From positions 62,001-126,000 of the forward strand of contig CAXXDH010000002.1 of assembly GCA_963677785.2 (NCBI GenBank): a stretch of DNA of 64,000 bases, read 5' to 3'. The notes under the pieces were generated by a model. That model was not told where the DNA came from. It did no database searches and saw only the letters and a list, made by a program, of their open reading frames with translations. Below are positions 9,297-18,800 of this stretch, in pieces. Source of the DNA: G963665495 sp963677785 (lineage in GTDB: Bacteria; Desulfobacterota; Desulfovibrionia; Desulfovibrionales; Desulfovibrionaceae). Within the stretch, counting starts at the first letter, position 1. The number at the start of each line of letters is the position of its first letter. Made by a program: the position numbers and the translations under genes.

Positions 9297-10863
9297 GATT
9301 CGGATCCTCCTCCGGAATATACTCGCCGGGGGTGAGTGCGGACATGACCACCCGGGACATGGTCCATATGGCTATGGCGGATACAAAGACGTTGGCCGCA
9401 ATGATACGCGGCGCGCATGTTTCCATGAAAACGGCCACGAAGGGCATGATCAGATTGAGGAGCAGAAGGATCAGTTGCGGCAGCACTGCCACAACCGGCG
9501 GCATGCGGCGCAGGTTGCTCATGCACGAATTGAATACATTATTGACGCAATAGTCAGGTTTTTTGCCTTTGGGGTATTTGAAGGCCCGGATGATGCCTGT
9601 CATATACAGGGGGAAAAGGCCGGCCAGCATGCGGAACTGCTTGCCCGGCTGCTGCCGGTAGCAGAGATACTGCGTGGCAATGACCATGAACAGGAGATAT
9701 ATGGAGCGGATGATCAAGAATTCGAGCTCCGAGCGGGTAAGGATGGTCTGACCTGTCATATAGGTCCAGATGGGGATCATGAAAAAGAAGGGGAAGACAA
9801 AGGCCGAGCAGATGTAGGAAAGAGCGACTGTGGAATAGCCGATACGGGTCATGAAGCGCAGGCCTTTTTTGCGGAACGGGTTGTCCCAGAGAAACAGGCG
9901 CATGGTGTCCAGAGCCCACTGTCCGCGCTGCTGGTAGACGCCCCAGATGGATTCGGGAGCCAGGCCCCGGCTGAGACTGTGGGGGAAGTAAAAAGATCTC
10001 CAGCCCTTGGCGTGGAGTTCGTAGGAGGTGGTTAAATCCTCCACTATGTTCCACTCGACAAAGCCCCCGATACTGTCGAGCGCCTTGCGCCGGTAGAGAA
10101 CTCCGGAGCCGGCAGAGATTGCGTTGTCGTTGTTGTCCATGGCCAGTTGGACCACGTCGTAGAATATTTGGGATTTGTTATAGAAAGGGTCGCCGGATTT
10201 GGTCAGGTAGGTTTGTTTTGTCTGCACGAATGCGACTTGAGGAAAGTCCATGTAGCCTACCAGGCGCTTGAGGATCGTGGGGTCCACGATCTGGTCCGCG
10301 TCCAAAGTGAGGATAAGATCTCCGCCGCTATGGCGCAGGCCGAAGTTCAGATTGCCTGATTTGGCGTTTTCTCGAAATTCGCCGCTTTTTTCACGAGATA
10401 TATAGTGTATTCCCAATGACTCGGCCAGTTCTTGCACTTCATCCCGTCCCCCGTCGTCCAGCACGTAGACCTTCAGCTCGCCCTCGTATTCTATGGCCGC
10501 GGCAGCCGGCAGGGTTTTGCTCAGGTAGCGCATGTCCTCGTCATAGGTGGTGACAAAGACATCCACGCTGTAGCTTTTGTCGGGCGGCCTGCCTTCCAGG
10601 GGTTTGAAGCGCAAGCGCCAGAGGCCGAGCGTTGCCACGATAAACAGGCCGAGGCAGCAGAATTCCGCAAATATGAATATCCAGCCCGCCACAGGGTGCT
10701 GGCGGTTGAATGTGGCGATAATCCAGTAGATATACCCGGATCCGCTTAGTATTGTGAGCAAAGCAAAAAATTGCGCCACCAGCCGGCGGGGTTTGTCTTC
10801 ACAATCTCTGAAACGACGTGATTTGCAGGTAGGGGAGTCGAGAACTTTGAAAAACAGTTTCAT
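9280..10863 (-). CDS. GT2 family polysaccharide synthase (BcsA-like, no PilZ)
   Basis: A processive family-2 glycosyltransferase of the cellulose synthase type. Two N-terminal membrane helices precede a cytoplasmic catalytic domain with DDGGRD, TLDADQ (DxD) and VED (catalytic-base position), then several C-terminal helices. The expected Q(Q/R)xRW product-binding motif reads QQRGQW, with the usual Arg replaced. No PilZ domain with its RxxxR motif follows, so direct c-di-GMP control on this chain is not evident. The start is taken at the ATG (10863); a GTG three codons earlier is possible. First gene of the operon GT2, TPR, barrel, GH8. No BcsB is present. The polymer is probably a beta-linked glycan, but its identity is unknown. 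Confidence 0.9.
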   Translation of the reverse strand: MKLFFKVLDSPTCKSRRFRDCEDKPRRLVAQFFALLTILSGSGYIYWIIATFNRQHPVAGWIFIFAEFCCLGLFIVATLGLWRLRFKPLEGRPPDKSYSVDVFVTTYDEDMRYLSKTLPAAAAIEYEGELKVYVLDDGGRDEVQELAESLGIHYISREKSGEFRENAKSGNLNFGLRHSGGDLILTLDADQIVDPTILKRLVGYMDFPQVAFVQTKQTYLTKSGDPFYNKSQIFYDVVQLAMDNNDNAISAGSGVLYRRKALDSIGGFVEWNIVEDLTTSYELHAKGWRSFYFPHSLSRGLAPESIWGVYQQRGQWALDTMRLFLWDNPFRKKGLRFMTRIGYSTVALSYICSAFVFPFFFMIPIWTYMTGQTILTRSELEFLIIRSIYLLFMVIATQYLCYRQQPGKQFRMLAGLFPLYMTGIIRAFKYPKGKKPDYCVNNVFNSCMSNLRRMPPVVAVLPQLILLLLNLIMPFVAVFMETCAPRIIAANVFVSAIAIWTMSRVVMSALTPGEYIPEEDPNHVYAD

Positions 10864-11111
10864 ACGCCACACTCGCTTATTTGAAGTTCCTTCTTGATCA
10901 GAGAAGGATAATGGAATGCAAAGTATCTTATATTATTACGATAACTGTTTGTTTTTGTCCAGAATTATTGTGACATCCCCTGACGCATAGACAGGATGTG
11001 GTATTTGCCGACGGCAGCGTTGCCTTACAAAGTGAGGATCTTGACGGAGCAGAGTATTTGAAAATGCACTCGAGCGGCCTGTGATTTTTCCAGCTCCTGA
11101 TTTGACGATAA

Positions 11112-11151
11112 AAAAAGACAGGGGCACAAAGTGTGATACTTTGTGCCCCTG
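11112..11151 (-). terminator. Rho-independent terminator of the small-gene array
   Basis: A perfect 14-bp stem (11119-11132 with 11138-11151) and a 5-base loop. Read on the minus strand it is followed by TCTTTTTTT. It ends transcription coming from the four small genes and the GntR gene. The rest of 10864-11254 holds no gene that I can support; 10864-11110 should contain the promoter of the polysaccharide operon. Confidence 0.92.
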
Positions 11152-11254
11152 GCCGCCAGAGGGTATGACGTAGTATGTATTCGAAGTGTCAGGTCGTCAG
11201 GAGTCAGGCTCCTGTTCCAGGGCGCTCCGTTATTGTTACTATAGTCGTAATACC

Positions 11255-11362
11255 TTAGTAATAAATGGTAATTTCCTGGTTGTGGACGTCAGCGGATTCC
11301 AGCAACCGCGCGTAGTAGGCGCGCATGATTTTACCATTCATAGAACGAATCCAAGCAGCCAT
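11255..11362 (-). CDS. 35-residue small protein, array copy 1
   Basis: Last copy in transcription order of four homologous 35-codon genes. It starts MAAWIRSMNGKIM, continues YYARLLESADVHNQ and ends ITIYY before TAA. AAGGAG lies seven bases before the ATG. This copy has diverged most at the C-terminus (EITIYY instead of DVTLYY). The first 12 residues could form an amphipathic helix; there is no signal peptide, membrane segment or cysteine. No family is recognised. Equal length in all copies, protein-level conservation and good ribosome sites argue that it is real. The upstream region carries only a degenerate version of the palindrome seen before copies 3 and 4. Confidence 0.75.
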   Translation of the reverse strand: MAAWIRSMNGKIMRAYYARLLESADVHNQEITIYY

Positions 11363-11491
11363 AAGATACTCCTTCTCATCTGTGATACGTATTTATATAA
11401 ACACTGCTTGTGCGACGCTGGTCGCAGCAGTGATTGTTACAACTGTTTCAAAGTGTCCGGTTAAAGTCAGCATGCAGTTGCACGCTTTGCC

Positions 11492-11599
11492 CTAGTAGTA
11501 GAGCGTAACGTCCTGGTTATGGACGTCTGCGGATTCCTGTAAACGCTCGTAGTACGCACTCATGATTTTTTCATTCATGGAACGAATCCAGGCAGCCAT
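11492..11599 (-). CDS. 35-residue small protein, array copy 2
   Basis: Second member of the array, 35 codons, starting MAAWIRSMNEKIM and ending NQDVTLYY before TAG. It carries several charged changes (NEK, YYERLQ) relative to its neighbours. GAGGAG lies about seven bases before the ATG. A half-palindrome (CGATAATCG on the minus strand) lies just upstream. An in-frame upstream extension to 11722 exists, but the homology and ribosome site define the start at 11599. No known family is recognised; see copies 3 and 4 for the likely regulation. Confidence 0.77.
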   Translation of the reverse strand: MAAWIRSMNEKIMSAYYERLQESADVHNQDVTLYY

Positions 11600-11743
11600 A
11601 CGTCTCTCCTCGCATTCGATTATCGCAAGTTTATTGTGTATGAAATCACTGGTCCCGCAAGTGTCCGGGCGCGAGCCGAGTGTTCCCCAACAGTCACAGC
11701 ATTCCCCGTATTGTCCGGCCATTGCTTGCCTACCCAGCGTGCC

Positions 11744-11851
11744 CTAGTAGTAAAGGGTGACGTCCTGGTTGTGCAGGTCGGCGGACTCCAGCAAATGCGC
11801 GTAGTAGGTATCCATGATTTTCCCATTGATCGAACGAATCCAAGCAGCCAT
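11744..11851 (-). CDS. 35-residue small protein, array copy 3
   Basis: Third member, 35 codons, starting MAAWIRSINGKIM and ending NQDVTLYY. AGAGGA lies about seven bases before the ATG. A perfect ATTATCGATAAT palindrome lies 23 bases upstream of the start. On the minus strand, TTGTCA occurs before the palindrome and ATAAAG after it with 17-base spacing, so the palindrome would sit between a plausible -35 and -10. That placement suits a repressor site. Invariant residues across the four copies include MAAWIRS, IM, YY, LESAD, H, Q and the final YY. Function unknown; a signal, precursor or small regulatory peptide are possibilities. Confidence 0.78.
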   Translation of the reverse strand: MAAWIRSINGKIMDTYYAHLLESADLHNQDVTLYY

Positions 11852-11873
11852 GATATTCCTCTTTGCTTTATTG

Positions 11874-11885
11874 ATTATCGATAAT
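11874..11885. promoter_or_regulatory. Palindromic operator candidate before small gene copy 3
   Basis: Perfect 12-bp palindrome ATTATCGATAAT. It is identical to the sites before copy 4 and before the GntR gene. It sits between putative -35 and -10 elements of copy 3. The proposed binder is the neighbouring GntR/FCD protein, by inference. Confidence 0.75.
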
Positions 11886-11997
11886 TATTGACAATCAGTT
11901 GTTGTGCAACAGCAGCCGTATCCTTGGCAGGAGTTACGACAGACGTTTGCGTGTTGAAAATATTTTGTCCGCAGTTGCCCACGCTACAAGCCTTTGC

Positions 11998-12105
11998 CTA
12001 GTAGTAGAGGGTGACGTCCTGTTTGTGCAGGTCGGCGGACTCCAGCAAAAGCGCGTAGTAGCTATCCATGATTCTTCCATTGATCGAACGGATCCAGGCA
12101 GCCAT
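11998..12105 (-). CDS. 35-residue small protein, array copy 4
   Basis: Copy nearest the GntR gene, 35 codons, starting MAAWIRSINGRIM and ending KQDVTLYY. AAGGAG lies six bases before the ATG. A perfect ATTATCGATAAT lies 22 bases upstream in the 74-base gap to the GntR stop, so this copy probably has its own regulated promoter although it also lies downstream of the regulator. Copies 3 and 4 are the most alike pair. The third positions differ between copies much more than the encoded residues, which indicates selection on the peptide. No family is recognised. Confidence 0.78.
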   Translation of the reverse strand: MAAWIRSINGRIMDSYYALLLESADLHKQDVTLYY

Positions 12106-12126
12106 GATGTTCTCCTTTTGTTATTG

Positions 12127-12138
12127 ATTATCGATAAT
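12127..12138. promoter_or_regulatory. Palindromic operator candidate before small gene copy 4
   Basis: Perfect ATTATCGATAAT, identical to the sites at 11874 and 12843, placed 22 bases before the start of small gene copy 4. Confidence 0.75.
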
Positions 12139-12179
12139 TGTTTATGTAATTACTCACAGCCAGCGCAACAAGTGTTGCA

Positions 12180-12824
12180 TTAACCGTGTTTTTCCCAGTA
12201 GTTGCTGATATCCCGATAGTGTTCGGCCAGCAGAGCGACGGCTTTTGGGCGATTATTTTCCGCAAGGGCTTCATAAATGGGAATATGCATGCTGCAGACC
12301 TCGTCCAGCGACAAGGAGGTTTTGATAAAAGTGGTCAGCATTTGCAGCCGAATTCCCAGAGAGCGCCAGACCTCGAGCATATGCTTGTTGTTCGAGCTTT
12401 CAATGATCGCCCTGTGAAAGTAATGGTCTGCCCAAGTATATTCTTCAACGTTGTTGGCGGCAATCGCCACTCTCATTTTTTCGATTTGCTTCCCCAGCAC
12501 AGCCGCCAGCTCGAGGGTGTCGGTTTCCATTTGCGACAAGCAATAGCCTTCAAGCGCTTCACGAATCTGGTAGGCGTCGATGATTTCGTCCTTGGTGTAC
12601 ATCTTTACCAAGGTGCCCACATGGTGTTTGTGCTGTACGTAGCCAACCGCCTGCATACTGCGGATCGCCTCGCGTACCGGCGCCTGGCTCGTACCGAATT
12701 CCTGGGCGATCTGCAACTCCTTGAGTCTGTCGCCGGGCTTGAGTTCGCCGTTGATTATTCTTTTGATCAAGATGGCCTTGATCTGTTCGGTGAGGCTTTC
12801 GCGCTTGATTAATTTTGTACTCAT
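12180..12824 (-). CDS. GntR family (FCD) transcription regulator
   Basis: 214 residues. The N-terminal winged helix (about residues 8-75) has the GntR signature: LKPGDRLKELQIAQEFG, then APVREAIRSM and the wing GTLV. The C-terminal helical FCD domain carries the spaced Asp and His residues (for example WADHYFHRAI and AEHYRD) that bind a metal and a small acid ligand in this family. A perfect palindrome lies 19 bases upstream of its ATG, suggesting autoregulation, and the same palindrome precedes two of the four small genes that follow on the same strand. FCD regulators commonly sense organic acids; the ligand here is unknown. It is a different protein from the island GntR at 31950. Confidence 0.9.
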   Translation of the reverse strand: MSTKLIKRESLTEQIKAILIKRIINGELKPGDRLKELQIAQEFGTSQAPVREAIRSMQAVGYVQHKHHVGTLVKMYTKDEIIDAYQIREALEGYCLSQMETDTLELAAVLGKQIEKMRVAIAANNVEEYTWADHYFHRAIIESSNNKHMLEVWRSLGIRLQMLTTFIKTSLSLDEVCSMHIPIYEALAENNRPKAVALLAEHYRDISNYWEKHG

Positions 12825-12842
12825 GTCATTCTCAATTTATCT

Positions 12843-12854
12843 ATTATCGATAAT
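12843..12854. promoter_or_regulatory. Palindromic operator candidate before the GntR gene
   Basis: Perfect ATTATCGATAAT, 19 bases before the GntR start codon. Together with the two copies at 11874 and 12127 it defines a three-site local regulon. Confidence 0.72.
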
Positions 12855-12970
12855 ATGCCCGGCTCCGCCGTCCGTCAAGAGCAAAGGCGGCAATTTCTGA
12901 TAAAAAAGCATTTGTGGTTTTGGAAGGTGCGGACATACTGGTATCTCGGAGTGATTATCCGGACCACAAA

Positions 12971-13000
12971 GAAAAAGGGCTGCCAGCTCCCTGGCAGCCC
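12971..13000 (-). terminator. Rho-independent terminator after the PEGA gene
   Basis: A perfect 10-bp GC-rich stem (12977-12986 with 12991-13000) and a 4-base loop. On the minus strand it is followed by TTTTTC. It ends the PEGA-repeat gene and insulates it from the GntR promoter. Confidence 0.9.
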
Positions 13001-13037
13001 GATTGCAAATACGGGTGATGGAAGAAGCCTGATTGGC

Positions 13038-15137
13038 TCAGCGGCAGATGCCGCTCTTTTTCGCCAGGCCGATTTCCTTGCATTTGCCCAGGGAGCAGGC
13101 TTTCCAGAAGTCGTAACAAGCCGATTCCGTATCTTTGAGCCGGACGTACGCTTCGCCCCGGGCAGCGTATGCCGTGGCTTGTTCCGGAGCAAGTTTGATG
13201 GTGTTGTTATACGCTTCCAGGGCATTGGAGTTGTCCTCCATGAGCAGGTAAATGTCTCCCAGGAGGGCGTACGTGGCCGCGTCAGGCGTGGACAGGGCCA
13301 GGGACTGCCTGACCAGTTGCACTGCTTTGGCGTAGTTCTTTTTGGTGATGGCATCGAGCGCGGACTTACGGAGGCTGGCGGCGTCAGCAGTCATGGGGGG
13401 GAGCTCCTTGGCCGCGGTTTTGTCCGGTGCGGCTGGCTTGGGTGTGGTGGCAGCCGGACTTTTCGAAGTTTTTTGAGGTGTCGGTTTGGCCTCTGGCGCA
13501 GGTTTGGTTTCTGGCGCAGGCTCGGGCGTCGGGGCCGGTTTGGGTTCAGGAGCCGGTTCCGGCTTGACGATAATTTTCAGGTTGGCGGTTTCTCCTGCAT
13601 TAATGATGACGGAGCGTTCCCGGACAGTGGTTTTTTCCGTGCCGGGTAATTCGCCGGACACCTCCACCTGGTATTCGCCGGGCTTCAGGGGGCTTTTTAG
13701 GTCGAAACCGGGTTTACCGTCGATGGAGACGACCGGATTGTCCAGGTTGGTTTCCACGACCAGCGTCCCTGTTTCCGGAGCGGTCGGCTCCTGCTGCTTT
13801 TTGTCTTTGGTAAGATCTATGGTACGGCGCGTGTGTTTGCCGGGTACCACTTCAATGGTTTCCAGTACTTTGCCGAGTCCTTTCTTTTTGACTTCGACTT
13901 CGTATTTTCCGGGTCCGAGTGCAATGCCGGGCGTATACTTGGGGCCGATATTCAGAACCCGTACCTGTGCGTCTTCCGGCACAGGGGTGACATAGAGGCG
14001 TTCCTCGCCCGGTTTTATTGTTTCGGTCTGCTCCGGAGCGGCCGCTTGCTGCGGTTCTTCCGGGGCCGGCTCGGGGGTGGTTTTGGTTTCCTGTCCCGGT
14101 TCCTGGGCCAGAGAGATGCTGATAGTCGCGGCCTGGTCGGGTTTGATGGCGACTTTGTTTGTGGCGGTCACATAGCCCTCTTTTTTGGCCTCCACGACAT
14201 AAAATCCGGACTCCAGTTCCATGCCCGGCGTATAGGGCTGGTCGATATCAAGAATGCGTACGTCGGCGTCTGCCGGGGTCAGCTGTATGGCCAGGGTGCC
14301 TTTTTGCGGTGGCGGCGGGGGGGCCTGGCTGGCCGCTGCCGCTGCCTGGGCTTTGTCTTCGGCGGTCAGCTTCTTGAGCGTGACATTCAAACGCTTGATT
14401 TTTCCATCTATGATTTTCACATTCGTGGTGACTGTTTTGAAACCTTCTTTGTTTATCTCCACGGCATAATCCCCGGGCGAAAGTTCCATGCCTGGTACGT
14501 ATTTGGGTTTGATGTGCGGCAGGCGGACATTGGCGTCCATGGGGTCGGTATTTACATACAGCTTGCCCATGTCGGCCTTGAGAAAAAGAGCGATCTCCAC
14601 TTTGCTGTCCTGCCCTTTTTTGATCACGACCTCGCGTTTTTTGGTTGAGTAGCCTTCCTTGCTGACCTCGACCAGATATGTGCCGGGCTCAAGTGCGATC
14701 CCTTGTTTGAAAACAGGCTTGATGCGCAGAATGCGGATGGTTGCGTCCGGAGGGTCCGCCAGAACGAATAGGTGTCCGGCGTCAGCAGGAACCTGGGCCT
14801 CTTCTGAATCAGAAGAAGCCTGAGGCGTTTCTGCCTGAGGGGCGGCGGCAAGCGGTTTCAGCGCGACCGTGAGTGTAAATTCTGCCGCATCACTCAGCGT
14901 CACTTTTTTGGTCTGCGGTTCGTAGCCTTTTTTGCTGGCGCGTATGAGATAGGTGCCGGGTTTGAGTTTTACTCCCTGCTGAAACGCTCCGGGGTGGTTA
15001 AGAATACGTATGACCACGTCTTCTGGCGTGGTTTTTATAAAAAGCTGCGTACCGTCCTGGGCCAGGGCGGAAAGGGAGCAGAAAAGCAGCAGGAACAGGA
15101 GAAGAAGAGCCGCAGACGATGTTTTTCTCAGGTTCAT
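13038..15137 (-). CDS. PEGA-repeat surface/periplasmic protein with C-terminal TPR
   Basis: 699 residues with an N-terminal signal peptide (LLLLFLLLFCSLSALAQ, cleaved after AQ). Six PEGA-type beta repeats follow, each with a Pro-Gly-x-Tyr turn and a Lys-x-Gly-Tyr/Phe end (for example LKPGTYLIRASKKGYEP). Then come a Pro/Glu/Lys/Ala-rich flexible linker (about residues 525-580) and two TPR-like helical repeats at the C-terminus (YALLGDIYLLMED, YAARGEAYVRLKD). AAGGAAG precedes the ATG. PEGA domains are carbohydrate- or surface-associated folds; the linker suggests a periplasmic or peptidoglycan-spanning role. It is monocistronic, with a clear terminator. No enzymatic motif is seen. Confidence 0.85.
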   Translation of the reverse strand: MNLRKTSSAALLLLFLLLFCSLSALAQDGTQLFIKTTPEDVVIRILNHPGAFQQGVKLKPGTYLIRASKKGYEPQTKKVTLSDAAEFTLTVALKPLAAAPQAETPQASSDSEEAQVPADAGHLFVLADPPDATIRILRIKPVFKQGIALEPGTYLVEVSKEGYSTKKREVVIKKGQDSKVEIALFLKADMGKLYVNTDPMDANVRLPHIKPKYVPGMELSPGDYAVEINKEGFKTVTTNVKIIDGKIKRLNVTLKKLTAEDKAQAAAAASQAPPPPPQKGTLAIQLTPADADVRILDIDQPYTPGMELESGFYVVEAKKEGYVTATNKVAIKPDQAATISISLAQEPGQETKTTPEPAPEEPQQAAAPEQTETIKPGEERLYVTPVPEDAQVRVLNIGPKYTPGIALGPGKYEVEVKKKGLGKVLETIEVVPGKHTRRTIDLTKDKKQQEPTAPETGTLVVETNLDNPVVSIDGKPGFDLKSPLKPGEYQVEVSGELPGTEKTTVRERSVIINAGETANLKIIVKPEPAPEPKPAPTPEPAPETKPAPEAKPTPQKTSKSPAATTPKPAAPDKTAAKELPPMTADAASLRKSALDAITKKNYAKAVQLVRQSLALSTPDAATYALLGDIYLLMEDNSNALEAYNNTIKLAPEQATAYAARGEAYVRLKDTESACYDFWKACSLGKCKEIGLAKKSGICR

Positions 15138-15304
15138 AACATCTTCCTTTTATATGGCGGGCAGCGCTCAGACCGGGAAAAAATGTTAACGTAGCTGTTC
15201 ACCCGTTTGTTTGTCTATAATTAAGGGATGTACATAAAAAAAGCTGGAGCGCATTGCAAGGTGGCAGTAATAAAGTTCCGGCTGTTGATGCAGCACCGGG
15301 CGGG

Positions 15305-15619
15305 CTAGCCCGTCCCGGTGGAAAAGTTCATAAAGAAAAAGACGGCTGCTCCGACAGCAGCTGCGGTAATGATGGTGAGCAGGAAAAAGAGCATAAACTG
15401 GTGTTGCCGCCGGATCAGCCGGACGTGGGCGACAAACGTGTTGCCGGCCTGCTCTTCCACTTTGACGACCTTGTAGTGTCTCCAGATGTCTTTCCAGGCC
15501 ACATGGGTGGAAAGAACCAGCTTTGGTTTGAGTGCGTCCCGGTCGAAAACGGCAGGAAGTTCTTTTACTTCTTCCCCAGTTTGGATATCAATAAAGACTG
15601 TTTTAACGGTTTCGTGCAT
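15305..15619 (-). CDS. Small tail-anchored membrane protein, unknown
   Basis: 104 residues. About 75 hydrophilic residues (MHETVKTVFIDIQTGEEVKE...) precede one C-terminal hydrophobic helix (FMLFFLLTIITAAAVGAAVFFF) and a short tail. The start at 15619 is chosen because AAAGAGAG lies about seven bases upstream; the longer reading frame to 15775 has no ribosome site and overlaps the divergent promoter region. It is transcribed away from the alpha-2-macroglobulin gene. No family is recognised; a tail-anchored inner-membrane protein is the plain reading. Confidence 0.6.
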   Translation of the reverse strand: MHETVKTVFIDIQTGEEVKELPAVFDRDALKPKLVLSTHVAWKDIWRHYKVVKVEEQAGNTFVAHVRLIRRQHQFMLFFLLTIITAAAVGAAVFFFMNFSTGTG

Positions 15620-15810
15620 GATACTCTCTTTGCAAAACCCGATTAACCAAAGGGGCGCGGCGCTTTTGGACGCCTGGCAGCCCCTGACTTGCCGAACGAA
15701 AACAACTACCACGGAATGTAACGGTAGTCTAGAATTCGGATTTCTGGCCGGTGGCGGCCAAGCAGGCTGTTTCACCGAAAAAGTTCAACGTCGCCGGAGG
15801 CACATCGCAC

Positions 15811-18800
15811 ATGGCTAAGAAAAAAAATGAAGCCTGGTACATGGATGGAAAAAATCTGTTGATACTCGCTCTGATCATTGTCGCAGCCGCGCAGGCCGTG
15901 ATCATTTCAATCGACAGGAAGGCCGCCCTGGATCTCGGCCTGAATCAGGAGTCCAACGCGACGCAGCCGGCAACTGCAGGACAGCAGGCCCAGCCTCCAG
16001 CCACGGCCAATGAGGCGCAACAGGAGGCAACGTCTTCGGCTCCCGTGCAAAACGCGCGTTTGGAGGAAGAAAGCGCAGTGCCGGAGGAAACAGCTGAAAT
16101 AGACGACGCCAACAGGGTCTCCGTACAGACTATCCGGATAGAGCCCGAGTTCCGGCGCTATCTGTTGTTGAGCTTTGACCGTCCCGTCGGCCAGGACAAA
16201 GTAGGCAAGGCGCCGGACAAGAATCCCGGCAGTTTTTCTCCCGAGATGGACGGCTCGTGGAATTGGATCAGTCCCTTTGTATTACGTTTCGACGCGCATA
16301 CGCCGTTCACCCCCAACGCGAATTATTATTTTTACCTGGACAGCGAGAATTTCGACACGGGCAGCTATACGTTCGGCGGCGATACAGGCTTTACGTTGCG
16401 CTCGGAGCCCTTTATCGTGACCAATCTCACGCTGCAGGAAGAGCCTGATTCGAGCGTCAGCCAGAAAGTGGTGGTTACCGGACAGGTAGAATTCAGCTAT
16501 CCGGTTTCCCCAAAAGATTTCGCCAAATTTTTTACACTGACGGAAAAATGCAATGGCCGCGAACAGCCCGTGGCCATGGACATTCTGACAACCTACCGCT
16601 CCGAAACCATTTCGTTCCGCAGCGGGCCGGTGAATAAAGACAAGGACTCCAGAACGATTGTTGCCACGGTGGCGGCCGGACTGCAGACCCCAAAAAGCGG
16701 ATTGCAGCTGGATGAGCCGGCCCTCGGGGAGATTTCTCTGGTGTACGATCCCAACCTCAAGGTCAGGGATATTTCCGTGGTCAGCGGCAGCCGGAATCCG
16801 ACCTTGAAAGTCAGTTTTTCCACACCGGTACGTCCGGACGCGGCGCCGGGGTATGTGGAGGTCTCTCCCAAAGTACCCTTTACCGTGACTGCCAGCGGCA
16901 GCGATCTTCTGCTCTCCGGCGAGTTCAAGCCGGGCCAGGATTACACTCTCAGCGTCAAAGAGGGCCTCATTGCCGCGGACGGAGCGGTATTGCCGCGACC
17001 GTTTAAGGATCGTCTGCATACGCCGGATCTGGAGTCCAGGGTGGCCTTTGAAAAACCGGGGGTTTTTCTGACCCGGGGCGGGTACCAGTCCATTGCCCTG
17101 ACCAGCGTGAACACTCCAAAAGCAGAGCTCTACGTGGACCGTATCTACGCCAACAACCTGTTCATGCTGCTGCAGGATTACAACGAGTCCACCTTGCTGA
17201 GCCAGCGCGAATACAAAGGCGACATCCGCCAGTATCTGGGCGACAGGATCATCAAGAAAAAACTCAACCTCGCGGCGCCCAGAAACCAGATCCGCCAGGT
17301 GCGCCTGGATCTGGGCAAGATCATTCCCCAGGACGAGCACGGCTTTTACCGGGTCATGGTGGCCAAAAAAGGCGACTGGGAGGCTGCCCAGCGCTGGGTG
17401 TTGCTGACGGACATCGGCCTGGTTGCCAAAAAAGGCCGTGACGATCTCCTGGTATGGGCCAATTCCTTCAAGAATCTCAAGGCGCTGGAAAACGTACACA
17501 TCCGCGTACTCAGTACGCAAAACCAGCTGGTCGCGGAAGGGCAGACCGATTCGCAGGGGCTCTGGAGCGCCAAGGGCTTGTTCAAAAAGTTCGAGAAAGA
17601 CCAGCCGTATTTGATTCTGGCGGAAACCGGTGATGATTTCAGCTTTCTGCTTTACGACGGCTTCCGAATCGATACGACGGGCCAGGACGTGGGCGGCAAG
17701 CCCATGCCCAAGTCAGGCTACAACGCCTACCTCTACGGCGAGCGGGATATCTACCGTCCGGGCGAAACCGTTCAGGGCGTGGCCGTGGTTCGTGATATGG
17801 CTCTGCACGCGCCGCAGCCCATGCCCTTCACGCTGCGGTTGCAGGATCCGCGCGGCAAGAAATACCAGGAGCTGACTCTGAAGAGCGACGCGGACGGCCT
17901 GGCGGAATTCAGCTTCGCCATGCCCGAATACGCCCTGACAGGCGGATACAAGGCCGAACTGTTGCTGGCAGGCGAGATCATCGGCACGTACGAATTCAAG
18001 GTGGAGGAATTTCTGCCGGACCGCATCAAGGTGGAGATTGCGGCGGATACGCAGGACGCCGCGCCCGGGCAGGAGCTGGGATTCACGGTTAGCAGCAATT
18101 ATCTGTTTGGTCCGCCTTCCGCGGGCATGAACGTGGAGGCTACCGTCCGGCTCGAGGCCGCGCCCTTCGCTCCTGCGGGCTACGAAGGCTATGCATTCGG
18201 GGATCCGGACCGCAAGTTCGACGACCAGGAGATCTTTACCTCTGGCTCTGAGCAGATGCTCGACGACAACGGCCGCCGTTCCTTCAGTACGCAGATCCCC
18301 AAAGGGTTGCAGCCGCCCGCCGCGCTGCTGGCCGTGGTCTCGGCGCGCGTACGCGAACGCGGGGGCAGGGGAGTCAACGCGCGCCAGCGGATTCCCTCCC
18401 ATGCCTACCAGCGTTATCCCGGATTGAAAAAACTCTCGGACCGCGGCGTGGAGCCGGGCCAGAAATTCGAACTCGACTATGTTGTTCTCTCCCCCCAGGG
18501 CAAGCCTACTCCCAGCGGAAGGCTGCAAGCGGATTTTTACAAGGACCGCTGGCAGACCGTGCTGCGTCTGACGCCTTCGGGCGGCTACCGCTACGAGTCC
18601 ATCCGCGATTCCTATCTGCTTTCCAGCCAGGAGTTGCCCTCCGGCCGGGAAAAGGGCTCTTTCAGCATTGTTCCTCCCCGCTACGGCGGCTACCGCGTGG
18701 TGCTGCGCGATCCGGACAGCGGCGCTGCCTCGCAGGTGTCCTTCTATGCCTACGGCGGCGGGTATTCGCCTTGGGCGTTGGAAAATCCGGCCACCATCGA

